Counted from the stretch's first letter, positions 53,314-62,403 are shown. The stretch is DNA of 64,000 nt from Granulosicoccus sp964390335 (GCA_964390335.1 CAYMHU010000022.1:1-64000); one strand, 5' to 3'. Numbers and translations: made by a program. The notes: generated from the sequence alone by a model not told the origin.

Positions 53314-53355
53314 ATGAAAGCTCATATAATTCTAGCGCACCCGGAACCTTACTAA
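53314..53355 (+). pseudogene. Truncated 5' end of a flavodoxin-fold NAD(P)H:quinone oxidoreductase-like gene
   Basis: The ATG one base after the hydrolase stop opens MKAHIILAHPEPY and then hits TAA. hhh-AHPxP is the N-terminal signature of the KefF/NQO1-type NAD(P)H dehydrogenases, which should continue SFN and run to about 190-270 residues. Only 13 codons remain. The sequence that follows is related to the tail of the HNH gene, so the gene was cut by a recombination or insertion event (or by an assembly join). Confidence 0.5.
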
Positions 53356-53361
53356 CCCAGC

Positions 53362-53464
53362 AAAAACAATGCACGATGACTCTGCATGCGTAGACTCAAA
53401 TTCAATTTCTGACTCAATTTGCCATTAAACACATTGGCAATGCAAAGAACCAGCGCCCGCAACC
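53362..53464 (+). pseudogene. Decayed fragment of a DUF222/HNH gene tail (copy 2)
   Basis: In one frame this reads a Ser/Asp-rich stretch (DDSACVDSNSISDSICH), a stop, then THWQCKEPAPATYL, close to the tail THWQCKEPPPAMYCT reconstructed for the HNH gene at 23290. Positions 53410-53457 match 23356-23309 at 40 of 48 bases. No start, DUF222 or HNH part is present. It lies directly after the truncated quinone-reductase start and before the assembly gap. Confidence 0.6.
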
Positions 53465-54017
53465 TATTTACCGAAAGATGATCGTAATTGGGCAGCCCAA
53501 ACACCATTTATTTGAGACANNNNNNNNNNNNNNNNNNNNNNNNNNNNNNNNNNNNNNNNNNNNNNNNNNNNNNNNNNNNNNNNNNNNNNNNNNNNNNNNN
53601 NNNNNNNNNNNNNNNNNNNTATTTACCGAAAGATGATCGTAATTGGGCAGCCCAAACACCATTTATTTGAGACACCACCCAAATAGAACGGAAGCTAGTC
53701 AACAATGAGCCATCGCTACGGAATCGATCAACCCGTACATCGATATGTACCTTGGTCTCATCTGCATGGATGACATTCAGTCCACCCCATTCAGAATAAC
53801 CCCATTCGGTGCCTGCACGTTGTTGAAAATCGTCTAAGTAGTCATGGTAGGTTTGCCAGGTTTTCAGCCGACCTCCAGTAAGCCGATAGTGCGGAAAGTG
53901 TAAAGTTGCGGCGATGGCTTCACTGTCACGTGAGTTGAGCGCTTTGATATGTTCGTGCATAACATCTAGTGCTGCGTCGACATGCGCACCAGTCAGCTTC
54001 TGATTGGATTGGCTCAT
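53464..54017 (-). CDS. NTF2/SnoaL-like protein, ended inside an assembly gap
   Basis: A small cone-fold protein: AALDVMHEHIKALNSRDSEAIAATLHFPHYRL, then EWGGLNVIHADETKVHIDVRVDRFRSDGS and SIWVVSQINGVWAAQLRSSFGK. Family members are enzymes or binding proteins with diverse roles. 100 N interrupt the 3' end. The same 55-mer stands on both sides; counted once, the codon after FGK becomes TAG (53466-53464) and the protein has 132 residues. It is last in the operon that begins with the DMGDH-like gene. Confidence 0.7.
53465..53674. repeat. Identical 55-bp direct repeats flanking the second N gap
   Basis: 53465-53519 and 53620-53674 are the same 55 bases (start TATTTACCGAAAGATGATCG). As at 23395-23604, the equal 55-base ends suggest two contigs sharing one terminal 55-mer, so the gap is probably artificial. 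Confidence 0.85.
53520..53619. other. Assembly gap (100 N)
   Basis: This is a placeholder gap of exactly 100 unknown bases at the 3' end of the NTF2-like gene. Confidence 0.99.
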
Positions 54018-54062
54018 ATTAAAAGCGCTCTAATTCTATTCATCTTGAGAGAAAGGCAATAC

Positions 54063-54956
54063 TCACGGTTCATCAAATTCGTAAAGACGAGAGGGATTAT
54101 CTGACAATATGCGGTTGCGTGTATTCTCATTAGGAACCCAATCAGACAACATGTTGAGCAGATCTCCATCATTTGGCATTGTCAATGGAATGTGCGGGTG
54201 AGGCCAGTCGGTAGCCCAAAGCAAATTGTCAGGGTTGGTTGCAACCAGTGCCCGAGCAAACGGCAGTACATCATCATAAGGCGTATCCAATTGTTCAGTG
54301 AATCGATAAGAACCGGACAGTTTTACCCAGCATTTACCATCACCAAGCAATCTTAACAAGGCTTGAAAACCAGGGTGATTGATGCCCAGTCCAGCTGGGA
54401 TATGCCCCATGTGATCGAATACAATTGGCACCGGCAAATTGCTCACTAAATCATAAAGCCCATCAACTTTGGATACGTCGACCAGCATCTGCATGTGCAT
54501 CCTTGCGTTCGCAAGACTAATCGCAAGACGTTGCAGATTCCCAAGTTCCGCATCACTGCGGAACAACAGGTTTACCCGTGCACCCCTTGCGCCTATTTGC
54601 CGTAACCTTAACAGTTCTTCAACGCTGCAATCATCATCAACCACAACTACTCCGCGAAATCGACCGTCACTTGCCGACACAGCATCCAGCGTGGCGCGAT
54701 TGTCCGTGCCATAAACGCTGGGTTGCACGATAACGGCGCGCTCGACACCAAGAGTCTTTAACAGTGAGTTGTATGCCTCGAGTCGTGCTTCAGGCGGAGT
54801 ATAAGCCCGGTTGGAAACAAGTGGGTAACAATCTTGCGGACCAAAAATATGTGCATGTGTATCGCATGCCTTTGATGGTATGCGGAACGACGGTGGTCGA
54901 GGCAACGGGTCTGCTGCGGCACACAACGGGGCGAAGTGATTAGGTTCTTGAGTCAC
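54063..54956 (-). CDS. Amidohydrolase-2 family hydrolase, LigI (2-pyrone-4,6-dicarboxylate lactonase)-like
   Basis: The 297-residue TIM-barrel enzyme has ACDTHAHIFGPQDCYPLVSNRAYTPPEA at the N-terminus, VERAVIVQPSVYGTDNRATLDAV, ARGARVNLLF, VPIVFDHMGHIP and LLWATDWPHPHIPL. LigI of the protocatechuate 4,5-cleavage route opens the pyrone dicarboxylate lactone and has the same layout. Here the neighbours are methylamine-type enzymes, so another lactone substrate is likely. It is 29 bp after the SRPBCC gene and 45 bp before the NTF2-like gene. Confidence 0.85.
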   Translation of the reverse strand: MTQEPNHFAPLCAAADPLPRPPSFRIPSKACDTHAHIFGPQDCYPLVSNRAYTPPEARLEAYNSLLKTLGVERAVIVQPSVYGTDNRATLDAVSASDGRFRGVVVVDDDCSVEELLRLRQIGARGARVNLLFRSDAELGNLQRLAISLANARMHMQMLVDVSKVDGLYDLVSNLPVPIVFDHMGHIPAGLGINHPGFQALLRLLGDGKCWVKLSGSYRFTEQLDTPYDDVLPFARALVATNPDNLLWATDWPHPHIPLTMPNDGDLLNMLSDWVPNENTRNRILSDNPSRLYEFDEP

Positions 54957-54985
54957 ACTGGCCTTCCTAACTACTCGATTTCGAT

Positions 54986-55420
54986 TTACTTTTCAGCTAA
55001 TTCTTTCAACGCTTCGTTCATCATATTCAACATAGTTGGAACACCTTTTTCCATCTGTCCTTTCATTAACGCTGCCATTAGTCCTTTAAAGGTCTCCTTG
55101 TGAATAACTTTAGTTCCGGTTGCTGTTGGCTCAAGTTCTATAATTTTATCGTTCGTAAAGATGAAGCCAGCCATCATATGGGCACGCCAGTGAAAGTATT
55201 TTGGCTCATCCATTTTAATAATCTTAGGGCTGTATTTAGGACCATCTTTCCCAGCTTCTTTGCTCATCATGGTAATGGTAACCACTGACCCTACTTCTGC
55301 TTTCCCCTCTGATGCATTGATGGTCGGACTCCATTCATGCCACTTGTCTACATTGGTAATGATCGCCCACACTTTCTCACATGGGGCTTCAATGTCAATT
55401 TCTGTTCCTATAGTTTGCAC
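54986..55420 (-). CDS. SRPBCC-family protein
   Basis: The 144-residue protein has a helix-grip ligand-binding fold: EIDIEAPCEKVWAIITNVDKWHEWSPTI near the N-terminus, KIIKMDEPKYFHWRAHMMAGFIFTNDKIIELEP, and a C-terminal helix FKGLMAALMKGQMEKGVPTMLNMMNEALK. Members bind hydrophobic molecules or catalyse simple reactions. Ligand is unknown. It lies 39 bp after the MttB-family gene on the same strand. Confidence 0.85.
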   Translation of the reverse strand: MQTIGTEIDIEAPCEKVWAIITNVDKWHEWSPTINASEGKAEVGSVVTITMMSKEAGKDGPKYSPKIIKMDEPKYFHWRAHMMAGFIFTNDKIIELEPTATGTKVIHKETFKGLMAALMKGQMEKGVPTMLNMMNEALKELAEK

Positions 55421-55459
55421 GATGTCTCCTATGATTGACGTTCAAATTAAACTAGACCA

Positions 55460-56998
55460 CTAAGCATCCAATAAGATTGAGCATTTATTCCGTATCGCCT
55501 TATCAGCACTCGCACTTAAGTATTCCGGTTGATGCATATCCAAAATTTGCCGCACTTGTTCAGTGGCGCGTTGCCACATGTCGGTAGCCCCCGCCTCTTG
55601 CCATACAGTTGGCTGGTTGCGATCAGACAATTCGCTCGGCCAAAAGTAATCTCGCTGCATGGCATCCATAGTATGTTGACTGCCTAAGAAGTGGCCTTCT
55701 CCATACACGGCTTCCTCGATTGCAGCATAGCCCAGGGTTTCTTCATTGACTTCCACACCACGCAATATGCGATACACCTGCGATAACATTTCATTGTCAA
55801 TCAGCATGGCCTCAAAAGATGCGCCAAGCAAACTGGCCATCATACCGGATGATTCGTAAATCATATTGCAACCCGACAAGCCAACACCAAGTGATGACAT
55901 TGCTTTCTCTAAACCCATTTGTGCATCCACGGCCTTTGCATCGCTCATGCTCGATGCCGCACCGGATGGCAAACCCAGCCAGTTAGACAACTGCGCAGAA
56001 GCCGCATTCAGCAATGTGATTTCGCCGCCGCTTCCGCAGAACGAACCCGAGCGCAGATCAATCACAAAAGGCCAGTTAGAAAATATCATTGGGTAACCGG
56101 GTTCATAGACATTTACCATCAGCAGCGCTGCTAAGGTTTCGGCTAACGTGGAAGACAACATCCCGGCAATGGTTGCAGGTGCTGTTGCACCAGATTGCGC
56201 GGCAATAATGTTATTCAATGGCATCCGATGCTGCATGCAGGCCATAGCCACTTCGAACGCATCATCGCCATAACGCAACGGTGAAATAACCGGGCTTATA
56301 TGCGCTTTACAAAATGGACGTTGTTTAAACTTGCCTTCTCCACCCAACGCAATATCAAACATCGCTACGATGGGATCAACACTGTTAGCAAGGGTAAAAC
56401 TGGTGCCTATCGGTTTAGTGGTGCCTTTAATAAGTGCGTACGCAGTATTGATATCCAGGTCGTAAATATCTTCTACGTCAGTTGCGACACAACAACGGGT
56501 AAACCAACTCACGTTAGTCAGATGATCGGCAAGCCTTGTAAAATCGTACAGATCGCGTAGCGTTGCGGCGCGGTACTGATGCGTATCAATATCTAGCGTT
56601 TGAATAGCAGCACCACCTGTACCGAAGTGCACTGAATCCCCACCAATTTCAAAATCGTGCTTTTCATCCCGTCCGTGCAAAACAAAACGCTTACATGCGC
56701 CTGCAATGGTGTCTTCAACCATGGACTCGGGATAACAAAGCCTACCCGCTTTATTCATCTGCGCACCTTTGCTCACAGCCTGTTCTACAAGCGCAGGGGG
56801 TGCTTCACCCATGCCAATTTCTGCCAATATCCGAAGCGCGTTTTTATAAATTTGCTGAATATCGTTATCGGTGAGCGGTTTGTATTGACCACCGGCAGGA
56901 CCAGCCGGACACGGATTAATTTCTGGCGCTTTGGCCCGCTTGGCACGCATGATATCGCGCGCCCTGACTTTACTTCTGCGTCGTGGCTTTGAACTCAT
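55460..56998 (-). CDS. MttB-family (trimethylamine methyltransferase-like) protein, without pyrrolysine
   Basis: The MttB superfamily moves a methyl group from trimethylamine or quaternary amines (glycine betaine, carnitine, proline betaine) to a corrinoid protein. The 512 residues have a basic N-terminus, YKPLTDNDIQQIYKNALRILAEIGMGEAPPALVEQAVSKGAQ, and GTGGAAIQTLD...RAATLRDLYDFTRLADHL typical of the TIM barrel, plus GLSGCNMIYESSGMM and VEVNEETLGYAAIEEAVYGEGHFLGSQHTM. No in-frame amber codon is present. It directly follows the FAD/GcvT gene by 10 bp. A corrinoid (MttC) or RamA-type activator is not in the window. Confidence 0.88.
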   Translation of the reverse strand: MSSKPRRRSKVRARDIMRAKRAKAPEINPCPAGPAGGQYKPLTDNDIQQIYKNALRILAEIGMGEAPPALVEQAVSKGAQMNKAGRLCYPESMVEDTIAGACKRFVLHGRDEKHDFEIGGDSVHFGTGGAAIQTLDIDTHQYRAATLRDLYDFTRLADHLTNVSWFTRCCVATDVEDIYDLDINTAYALIKGTTKPIGTSFTLANSVDPIVAMFDIALGGEGKFKQRPFCKAHISPVISPLRYGDDAFEVAMACMQHRMPLNNIIAAQSGATAPATIAGMLSSTLAETLAALLMVNVYEPGYPMIFSNWPFVIDLRSGSFCGSGGEITLLNAASAQLSNWLGLPSGAASSMSDAKAVDAQMGLEKAMSSLGVGLSGCNMIYESSGMMASLLGASFEAMLIDNEMLSQVYRILRGVEVNEETLGYAAIEEAVYGEGHFLGSQHTMDAMQRDYFWPSELSDRNQPTVWQEAGATDMWQRATEQVRQILDMHQPEYLSASADKAIRNKCSILLDA

Positions 56999-57008
56999 TG
57001 TTTTACGC

Positions 57009-59441
57009 TTAACTTCGTACTAGTTTGTTATCGGGATCGTACAGACACGGCTCTGTTACCACTGCTGCATAATGCTGACCCAGTATCTCTATTGATAACG
57101 GCGTTCCAATTGCCGCGCAATCTGGATTAACAAACGCAAACGCAATGTTTTTATCTACGCGATGACCAAACCCACCAGAGCTGACGGTACCAATCAGATT
57201 ATCGCCTTGATATACAGAGTCCCCAATATGCGATGGCGCAAGATCACCATCTATCGTCATGGTGACAAATTCTTTTTTAGGACCGCGCTCTAGCTGTTCT
57301 TGCAACGCTGCTTTGCCAACAAAGTCGCCTTTATCCATATCGATGAACCGGTCGAGTTTAGCTTCAAACGGATTGCGCTCATAGGTCAGGTCTGCTTTCC
57401 AATGGCGATAGCCTTTTTCCAAACGCATGGATTCGGTTGCGTACAACCCGAACCTGGATAACTGAAACGCTGACCCGGCTTGTTGAATTTGCCGCCACAC
57501 CACGTACAAGCGATCGTTGGGTACATGCAATTCGTACGCAAGCTCGCCGGAGAAACTGACGCTCATGGCAATAACCCGAGAAAACCCTAAATCCATTTCT
57601 TGCACACTCATCCACGGGAACGCAGCTTTGGACCAATCGCGGCGCGGTGAGATTGATTGCAGCAAGGCTCTGGAATCAGGGCCTGCTACCACTAATATAG
57701 TGTGGCTGGATGTGAGTTCAGTCAGGGTAACCGTAGCTGGCATAAACCGTTTTAACCAATCCCGATCGTGCCACTCGGCAGCGGCTGCCGATCCAAACCA
57801 GTATTGTTCTTCACCCAGCTTGGCAATGGTCGCTTCAGATAAAATGTGTCCGCGCTCATTTAACATATAACACAATCGCACTTTACCGGTCTGTGTTGGT
57901 AACTTGCCACAGATCAGCTTATCTAAAAATGCAGTACTACCTGCCCCGCTGATTTCATACCGGTTAAAACCCGATACTTCCATAATGCCAACATGTTCGG
58001 TCAGTGCTTTGATCTCATTGGCAACAACCTTTTCAGTGTCAGTAAATCGAAAACCATGCTTATCTTTAAAATCCGGTTGATCTTCAGGCTTAAAACACAG
58101 CACACGTTCCCAGCCATTCACCACACCCCATATGGCACCTGCATTATTCAGCTCTGAATACAACGGCGTAGTGCGTGCCAATCGTGCCGCTGGTCGATGC
58201 TCGTGTGGTAGGTGATAATGAAATTCGTTCTGATAATCTTCTATGGCTTTTAGACTGGTTAATTCGGTGTTCGCATGTGCAGTAAACCGGCGTGGGTCAA
58301 AACACCATGCATCCCATTCACATTCCCCGTGCACCATGAGTTGCGCCAGAATTTTTCCGTGACCGCCGCCTTCGCCAATACCCGCACGCAATCCAATAAT
58401 GCAATACGCGTTTTGAATGCCGGGTATTTGCCCGACCAAAGGCAAGCCATCAATGGTGTACGTTATGGGGCCGTTAACAACGGTATGAATGCCCGCCTCT
58501 TGTAATGCAGGCATGCGTTCAAAAATACGCTCCATGTTGTCAAGGCAGCGATCCAAATCGGACGGGCAAAGTTCTTTGGTAAAGCTGGGATCAATACCGT
58601 CCATACCGAAGGTTTTACAACCCTGTTCGTACACACCCACCAGCAGGCCTTTCTTCTCCTGACGGCTATAAAAATCATCACCGGGGTCGCGGATAACTGG
58701 AACTTGGAAATCCAGTGCTTCCAGTTCAGGCATAGGCTCTGTTAAAAAATACATATGCTCCATTGACGTAACCGGGTGCTCAACACCCAGCATCCGACCG
58801 ACTTCGTTCACCCGATAACCGGAGGCGTTGACAACATATTCGCAAGTGATATCGCCGTTTTTGGTGTGCACAATAAACTCATTGTTCGATTTGCGAGTAA
58901 TATTTTCAACCGGATTGAAACGCGATACGGTGGCGCCCGCTTTACGTGCCTCGCGAGCCAACGCAAACGTGATTCCGGACGGGTCGATATACCCATCCAG
59001 TGGATCCCACCAGGCACCTAACATGTCGTTTGTTTCCAGCAGCGGATGACGCCGTTTGACTTCAGCAGGGTCAATCACTTCCATATCGACACCCATACCA
59101 CGAGCCATGCCCACGTGAAACCGATAGGTATCCATTTGATCTTGAGTGTAAGCAGTGCGCATACCGCCGGTAATGTGATACGCAAACGGGTGTTCTGGAT
59201 CGGCGGCGAGCTTTTGATACAGTTCAATGCTATGACGCTTCAGCGCTATCATGGTTTGGTTCCCACCAAACTGCGTGACCTGTGCAGCAGCGTGCCAAGT
59301 GGAACCTGAGGTCAGCTCGTCCCGTTCCACCAACACCACATCACTCCAGCCTTCCTGCGTCAGATGATACAAAGTTGAGCAGCCGGCAATACCGCCACCA
59401 ATGACAACAACCCGCGCGTTAGAAATTACCGATTGACTCAC
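57009..59441 (-). CDS. Dimethylglycine dehydrogenase-like FAD oxidoreductase with GcvT domain
   Basis: Such enzymes oxidise N-methyl groups and hand formaldehyde-level carbon to tetrahydrofolate. The 810 residues comprise an FAD domain (VVVIGGGIAGCSTLYHLTQEGW, TSGSTWHAAAQVTQFGG with the His that binds FAD covalently in DMGDH, DPSGITFALAREARKAGA), a central domain (GPITYTIDGLPLVGQIP, AGIGEGGGHGKI) and a C-terminal GcvT/aminomethyltransferase half (HVGIMEVSGFNRYEISG, TVTLTELTSSHTILVVAGP, RKGYRHWKADLTYERNPFEAKLDRFI-like, VGAAALQEQL, GGFGHRVDKNIAFAFV). Close relatives include sarcosine dehydrogenases. It heads a five-gene operon; the substrate is probably an N-methylated amine. Confidence 0.9.
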   Translation of the reverse strand: MSQSVISNARVVVIGGGIAGCSTLYHLTQEGWSDVVLVERDELTSGSTWHAAAQVTQFGGNQTMIALKRHSIELYQKLAADPEHPFAYHITGGMRTAYTQDQMDTYRFHVGMARGMGVDMEVIDPAEVKRRHPLLETNDMLGAWWDPLDGYIDPSGITFALAREARKAGATVSRFNPVENITRKSNNEFIVHTKNGDITCEYVVNASGYRVNEVGRMLGVEHPVTSMEHMYFLTEPMPELEALDFQVPVIRDPGDDFYSRQEKKGLLVGVYEQGCKTFGMDGIDPSFTKELCPSDLDRCLDNMERIFERMPALQEAGIHTVVNGPITYTIDGLPLVGQIPGIQNAYCIIGLRAGIGEGGGHGKILAQLMVHGECEWDAWCFDPRRFTAHANTELTSLKAIEDYQNEFHYHLPHEHRPAARLARTTPLYSELNNAGAIWGVVNGWERVLCFKPEDQPDFKDKHGFRFTDTEKVVANEIKALTEHVGIMEVSGFNRYEISGAGSTAFLDKLICGKLPTQTGKVRLCYMLNERGHILSEATIAKLGEEQYWFGSAAAAEWHDRDWLKRFMPATVTLTELTSSHTILVVAGPDSRALLQSISPRRDWSKAAFPWMSVQEMDLGFSRVIAMSVSFSGELAYELHVPNDRLYVVWRQIQQAGSAFQLSRFGLYATESMRLEKGYRHWKADLTYERNPFEAKLDRFIDMDKGDFVGKAALQEQLERGPKKEFVTMTIDGDLAPSHIGDSVYQGDNLIGTVSSGGFGHRVDKNIAFAFVNPDCAAIGTPLSIEILGQHYAAVVTEPCLYDPDNKLVRS

Positions 59442-59703
59442 AGATTAATCCAGGATTTAACATAACCCTAGGATTGTAGCAGTCCGAACGAATTGAGCGT
59501 AGAGAGTCATTCCGTGGGTTGATAACCTCGACTGAGTGGCTTAACCGTCTAGGCTGCCGATACAGGACTGATGGGAATTTACGACACGCATGTCGGCCGG
59601 TTAGGATTTGCTCACTAACGGTGCGGCTGCACTAAAAAACTATCTGAATAAAGCAAAGCTATACTTATATTAGAAATGATCGTACAGTCTGTATTAAATT
59701 ATC

Positions 59704-59735
59704 TTGAACCGTTAAACCTTGTACCGTTAGTTTAA
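59704..59735 (+). promoter_or_regulatory. Repeat/operator candidate in front of the GH13 gene
   Basis: TTGAACCGTTA (59704-59714) and TTGTACCGTTA (59719-59729) are 11-bp direct repeats of period 15 with one mismatch. TTAAAC (59712-59717) and GTTTAA (59730-59735) form an inverted repeat around the second copy. They end 5-12 bp before the GTG start, so a bound protein would block initiation. The rest of the 299-bp spacer from 59442 shows a lone TATACT (59660-59665) and nothing else recognised. Confidence 0.35.
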
Positions 59736-59740
59736 TCATT

Positions 59741-61468
59741 GTGATCGAAGAGAAATTAAAACACTATCTGCAGCAGATCTACCCTGAACAAAATGCAGAC
59801 GAACTAGCCAGTCGTATTGTTGAGACCTTTTGGCCGGAAAATACCGCACGACAAGCGGCAGGCAGAATTGCTGACAACAACCTATGGTCCCAAAAAGACA
59901 GCGTGCTTATCACCTATGGTGACAGCATCTTGGACAGACAACACAAACCGCTAGATTTGCTACGCGACTTTCTTTTGGATCGCCTGCGCGGAGTTGTTAA
60001 TAGCGTACACATACTGCCCTTCTTTCCGTTTACATCAGATGATGGTTTCGCTGTTTCTGATTTTGAAAAAGTTAATCCAAACCTAGGGGCATGGGAAGAT
60101 ATCACTCGCATAACCCAAGATTTTAAACTTATGTCTGATCTGGTGTTAAACCATGTATCCAGTCAAGGAAAATGGTTTGTCGATTATCGTCAAGGCCACG
60201 CCCCTTACGATAAGTTCTTCTATGAGGGGTCAATTAACGATGACTTGAGTGCAACCGTTCGACCGCGAACAACACCGCTGTTGCAAACGATAGAAACAAA
60301 TCAAGGTGAGCGTCATGTGTGGTGTACCTTCAGCCACGATCAAGTTGACTTAGACTATACCAACCCCGAAGTGTTGCTGGAAATGATTCGCATTATCAGA
60401 CTGCATCTCGACAAAGGTATTCGAATAATAAGACTCGATGCGGTGGCTTTTTTATGGAAGGAACCTGGAACCAGTTGCATTCACTTACCGCAAACCCATG
60501 CCATTATTAAATTGTTGCGAGTGCTTGCAGACTATGCAGAAGAAGAAGTATTTCTATTAACAGAAACCAATGTTCCCAAGGCAGAGAATTTATCTTACTT
60601 TGGTCAGCGCGATGAAGCGCATATTATCTATAACTTCCCACTACCGCCTCTTATTCTGCATGCGCTTCTGGCTGGTACCGCAAAACATTTGACCGATTGG
60701 CAAACCGCCATGCCACCGGCTCCTATGGGCTGCAGCTATTTAAATTTCACAGCCAGCCACGATGGCATTGGTATGCGACCGGTCGAAGGGCTGTTACCAG
60801 AAGCAGAAATTGATCGTATGGTGGATACCGTGGTTGCGCAAGGTGGTAAGGCTTCAATGCGATCAATGCCTGATGGCAGTGAGTCTATTTACGAACTAAA
60901 CAGCACCTATTTCGATGCAATGAGCAAAACATTCGATGGCAACGAAGATCATCACCTACAACGCTTTATTGCTTCGCAAACCATTGTTATGTCGCTTGAA
61001 GGTATCCCAGCATTTTATATCCACGCCATGTTGGCAACACCAAACGATCAAGATGGTGTCATTAAGCGTAAAATGAATCGAGCTATTAATCGGCATCGAT
61101 GGGACTACCCTAGTTTGCGAGCAAAACTAGCCGATCCCAATTCGAACCAGGTAAAAGTTCTTGCAGCACTATCCGAACAGTTACGACTGCGTTCACGGCA
61201 ACCAGCGTTCCACCCAAATGCCACACAATTTACGCTTAGAATTGACGATCGAGTTTTTATTGTCTGGCGACAATCGCTTGATCGATCGCAATCCATTTTC
61301 GCTTTGCATAACGTCAGCGCGGAACATATTGATGTACCTCTCGACAAACTTAATTTAATTGCAGACGAGCATTGGATGGACTTGTTATCTGGGCAAGTAT
61401 TAGCCGAAGGCATTACGCATTTACAATTAGCGCCGTATCAGTGCTGCTGGATAACCAATCGTACTTAG
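59741..61468 (+). CDS. GH13_18 glycoside phosphorylase, probably glucosylglycerate phosphorylase
   Basis: The enzyme should reversibly phosphorolyse an alpha-glucoside to glucose 1-phosphate. The 575 residues match the YcjM-type (about 560) rather than sucrose phosphorylase (about 490-505). The motifs are LITYGDSILD, VHILPFFPFTSDDGFAVSDF, LMSDLVLNHVSSQGKWF, the nucleophile Asp in IIRLDAVAFLWKEPGTSCIHL, acid/base Glu in VFLLTETNVP and ASHDGIGMRPVEGLLPE. Glucosylglycerate is a compatible solute, in keeping with a marine cell. The start is GTG at 59741. Convergent with the dienelactone hydrolase gene. Confidence 0.85.
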   Translation: MIEEKLKHYLQQIYPEQNADELASRIVETFWPENTARQAAGRIADNNLWSQKDSVLITYGDSILDRQHKPLDLLRDFLLDRLRGVVNSVHILPFFPFTSDDGFAVSDFEKVNPNLGAWEDITRITQDFKLMSDLVLNHVSSQGKWFVDYRQGHAPYDKFFYEGSINDDLSATVRPRTTPLLQTIETNQGERHVWCTFSHDQVDLDYTNPEVLLEMIRIIRLHLDKGIRIIRLDAVAFLWKEPGTSCIHLPQTHAIIKLLRVLADYAEEEVFLLTETNVPKAENLSYFGQRDEAHIIYNFPLPPLILHALLAGTAKHLTDWQTAMPPAPMGCSYLNFTASHDGIGMRPVEGLLPEAEIDRMVDTVVAQGGKASMRSMPDGSESIYELNSTYFDAMSKTFDGNEDHHLQRFIASQTIVMSLEGIPAFYIHAMLATPNDQDGVIKRKMNRAINRHRWDYPSLRAKLADPNSNQVKVLAALSEQLRLRSRQPAFHPNATQFTLRIDDRVFIVWRQSLDRSQSIFALHNVSAEHIDVPLDKLNLIADEHWMDLLSGQVLAEGITHLQLAPYQCCWITNRT

Positions 61469-61476
61469 TTTAACAA

Positions 61477-62403
61477 TTATAGATGTTCCTTAAAAAACGC
61501 AATGGTGCGATCCCACGCAAGCTTTGCAGCTTCTTCATTGTAGCGTTTGGTTGAATTATTATGAAAACCATGGCCTGTACCGGGGTACAGTTGCCGCTCG
61601 TAGTCAACACCATTGGCTTGTAATGCTGCTTCAAACTCAGGCCATTGCGCATTAATACGTTTATCGTTTTCCGCTGCTTGAATTAATAACGGCGCTTTTA
61701 TCGCTGCTACATTTTCCGCAGGTGGTGCACTGCCATAAAATGGCACGCCCGCGTGGAAATCGGTGCCCATTTTAGTGGCCAGGAAATTAACAACACCGCC
61801 GCCAAAACAAAAACCAACAGCACCTAAACGTCCGGTTGATAATTCATGCGATTGTAAAAACTTCGCGCCGTTCATCATATCGATCATGATCTTGGCTCTG
61901 TCTAATTCTTTTTGTAATGCCCGACCGTCATCATCATTACCGGGGTAACCACCCACTGGATACAACGCATCGGGTGCCAATGCTATAAACCCATCAACCG
62001 CAAGGCGTCGCGCAACATCTTCGATGTATGGGTTTAAGCCGCGATTTTCATGTACAACTAAAACGGCTGGGTGCGGACCGTCGGTAGCTGGCACCGCCAG
62101 ATAACCGCGCATTTCACCTGAGTTTCCACCTGGAGATGGGTAGTTGACATATTGACCTTTCATTCGTTCATCGGTGAACGAGATGGTTTGCGCTAACGCA
62201 TAGCGTGGAAATAAAGCCTGAGCCATGGTTAATCCGGAAACGCCTGCAACCGTGATAGCACCCGCGCGTTTTAGAAATTCACGCCGTGAAATAAATCCGT
62301 GACAATAACGATCGTAAAGATCATATATCCGTGGGTCTATTTCAAGATCTTCGATATCAACATCAGACTCAGACACTTTACTGACATTCAAAGACATGCT
62401 CAT
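61477..62403 (-). CDS. Dienelactone hydrolase-family protein, Tat-exported
   Basis: The 308-residue alpha/beta hydrolase has a long N-terminal extension ending in a twin-arginine signal (SRREFLKRAGAITVAGVSGLTMAQAL), so the mature enzyme acts outside the cytoplasm. The catalytic Cys lies in VGFCFGGGVVNFLA, followed by an Asp in AAENDKRINAQWP and a His in YPGTGHGFHNNSTKRY. Cytoplasmic dienelactone hydrolases serve chloroaromatic routes, but exported members hydrolyse varied esters. It lies about 120 bp downstream of the alginate lyase gene; an inverted repeat (62426-62448) sits before its ATG. Confidence 0.88.
   Translation of the reverse strand: MSMSLNVSKVSESDVDIEDLEIDPRIYDLYDRYCHGFISRREFLKRAGAITVAGVSGLTMAQALFPRYALAQTISFTDERMKGQYVNYPSPGGNSGEMRGYLAVPATDGPHPAVLVVHENRGLNPYIEDVARRLAVDGFIALAPDALYPVGGYPGNDDDGRALQKELDRAKIMIDMMNGAKFLQSHELSTGRLGAVGFCFGGGVVNFLATKMGTDFHAGVPFYGSAPPAENVAAIKAPLLIQAAENDKRINAQWPEFEAALQANGVDYERQLYPGTGHGFHNNSTKRYNEEAAKLAWDRTIAFFKEHL

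Noticed and set aside
53508..53670. Plus-strand frame YLPKDDRNWAAQTPFI around the second gap
   Set aside because: The same bases encode the conserved end of the NTF2-like protein (NGVWAAQLRSSFGK) on the minus strand; the HNH-like similarity stops at about 53464.
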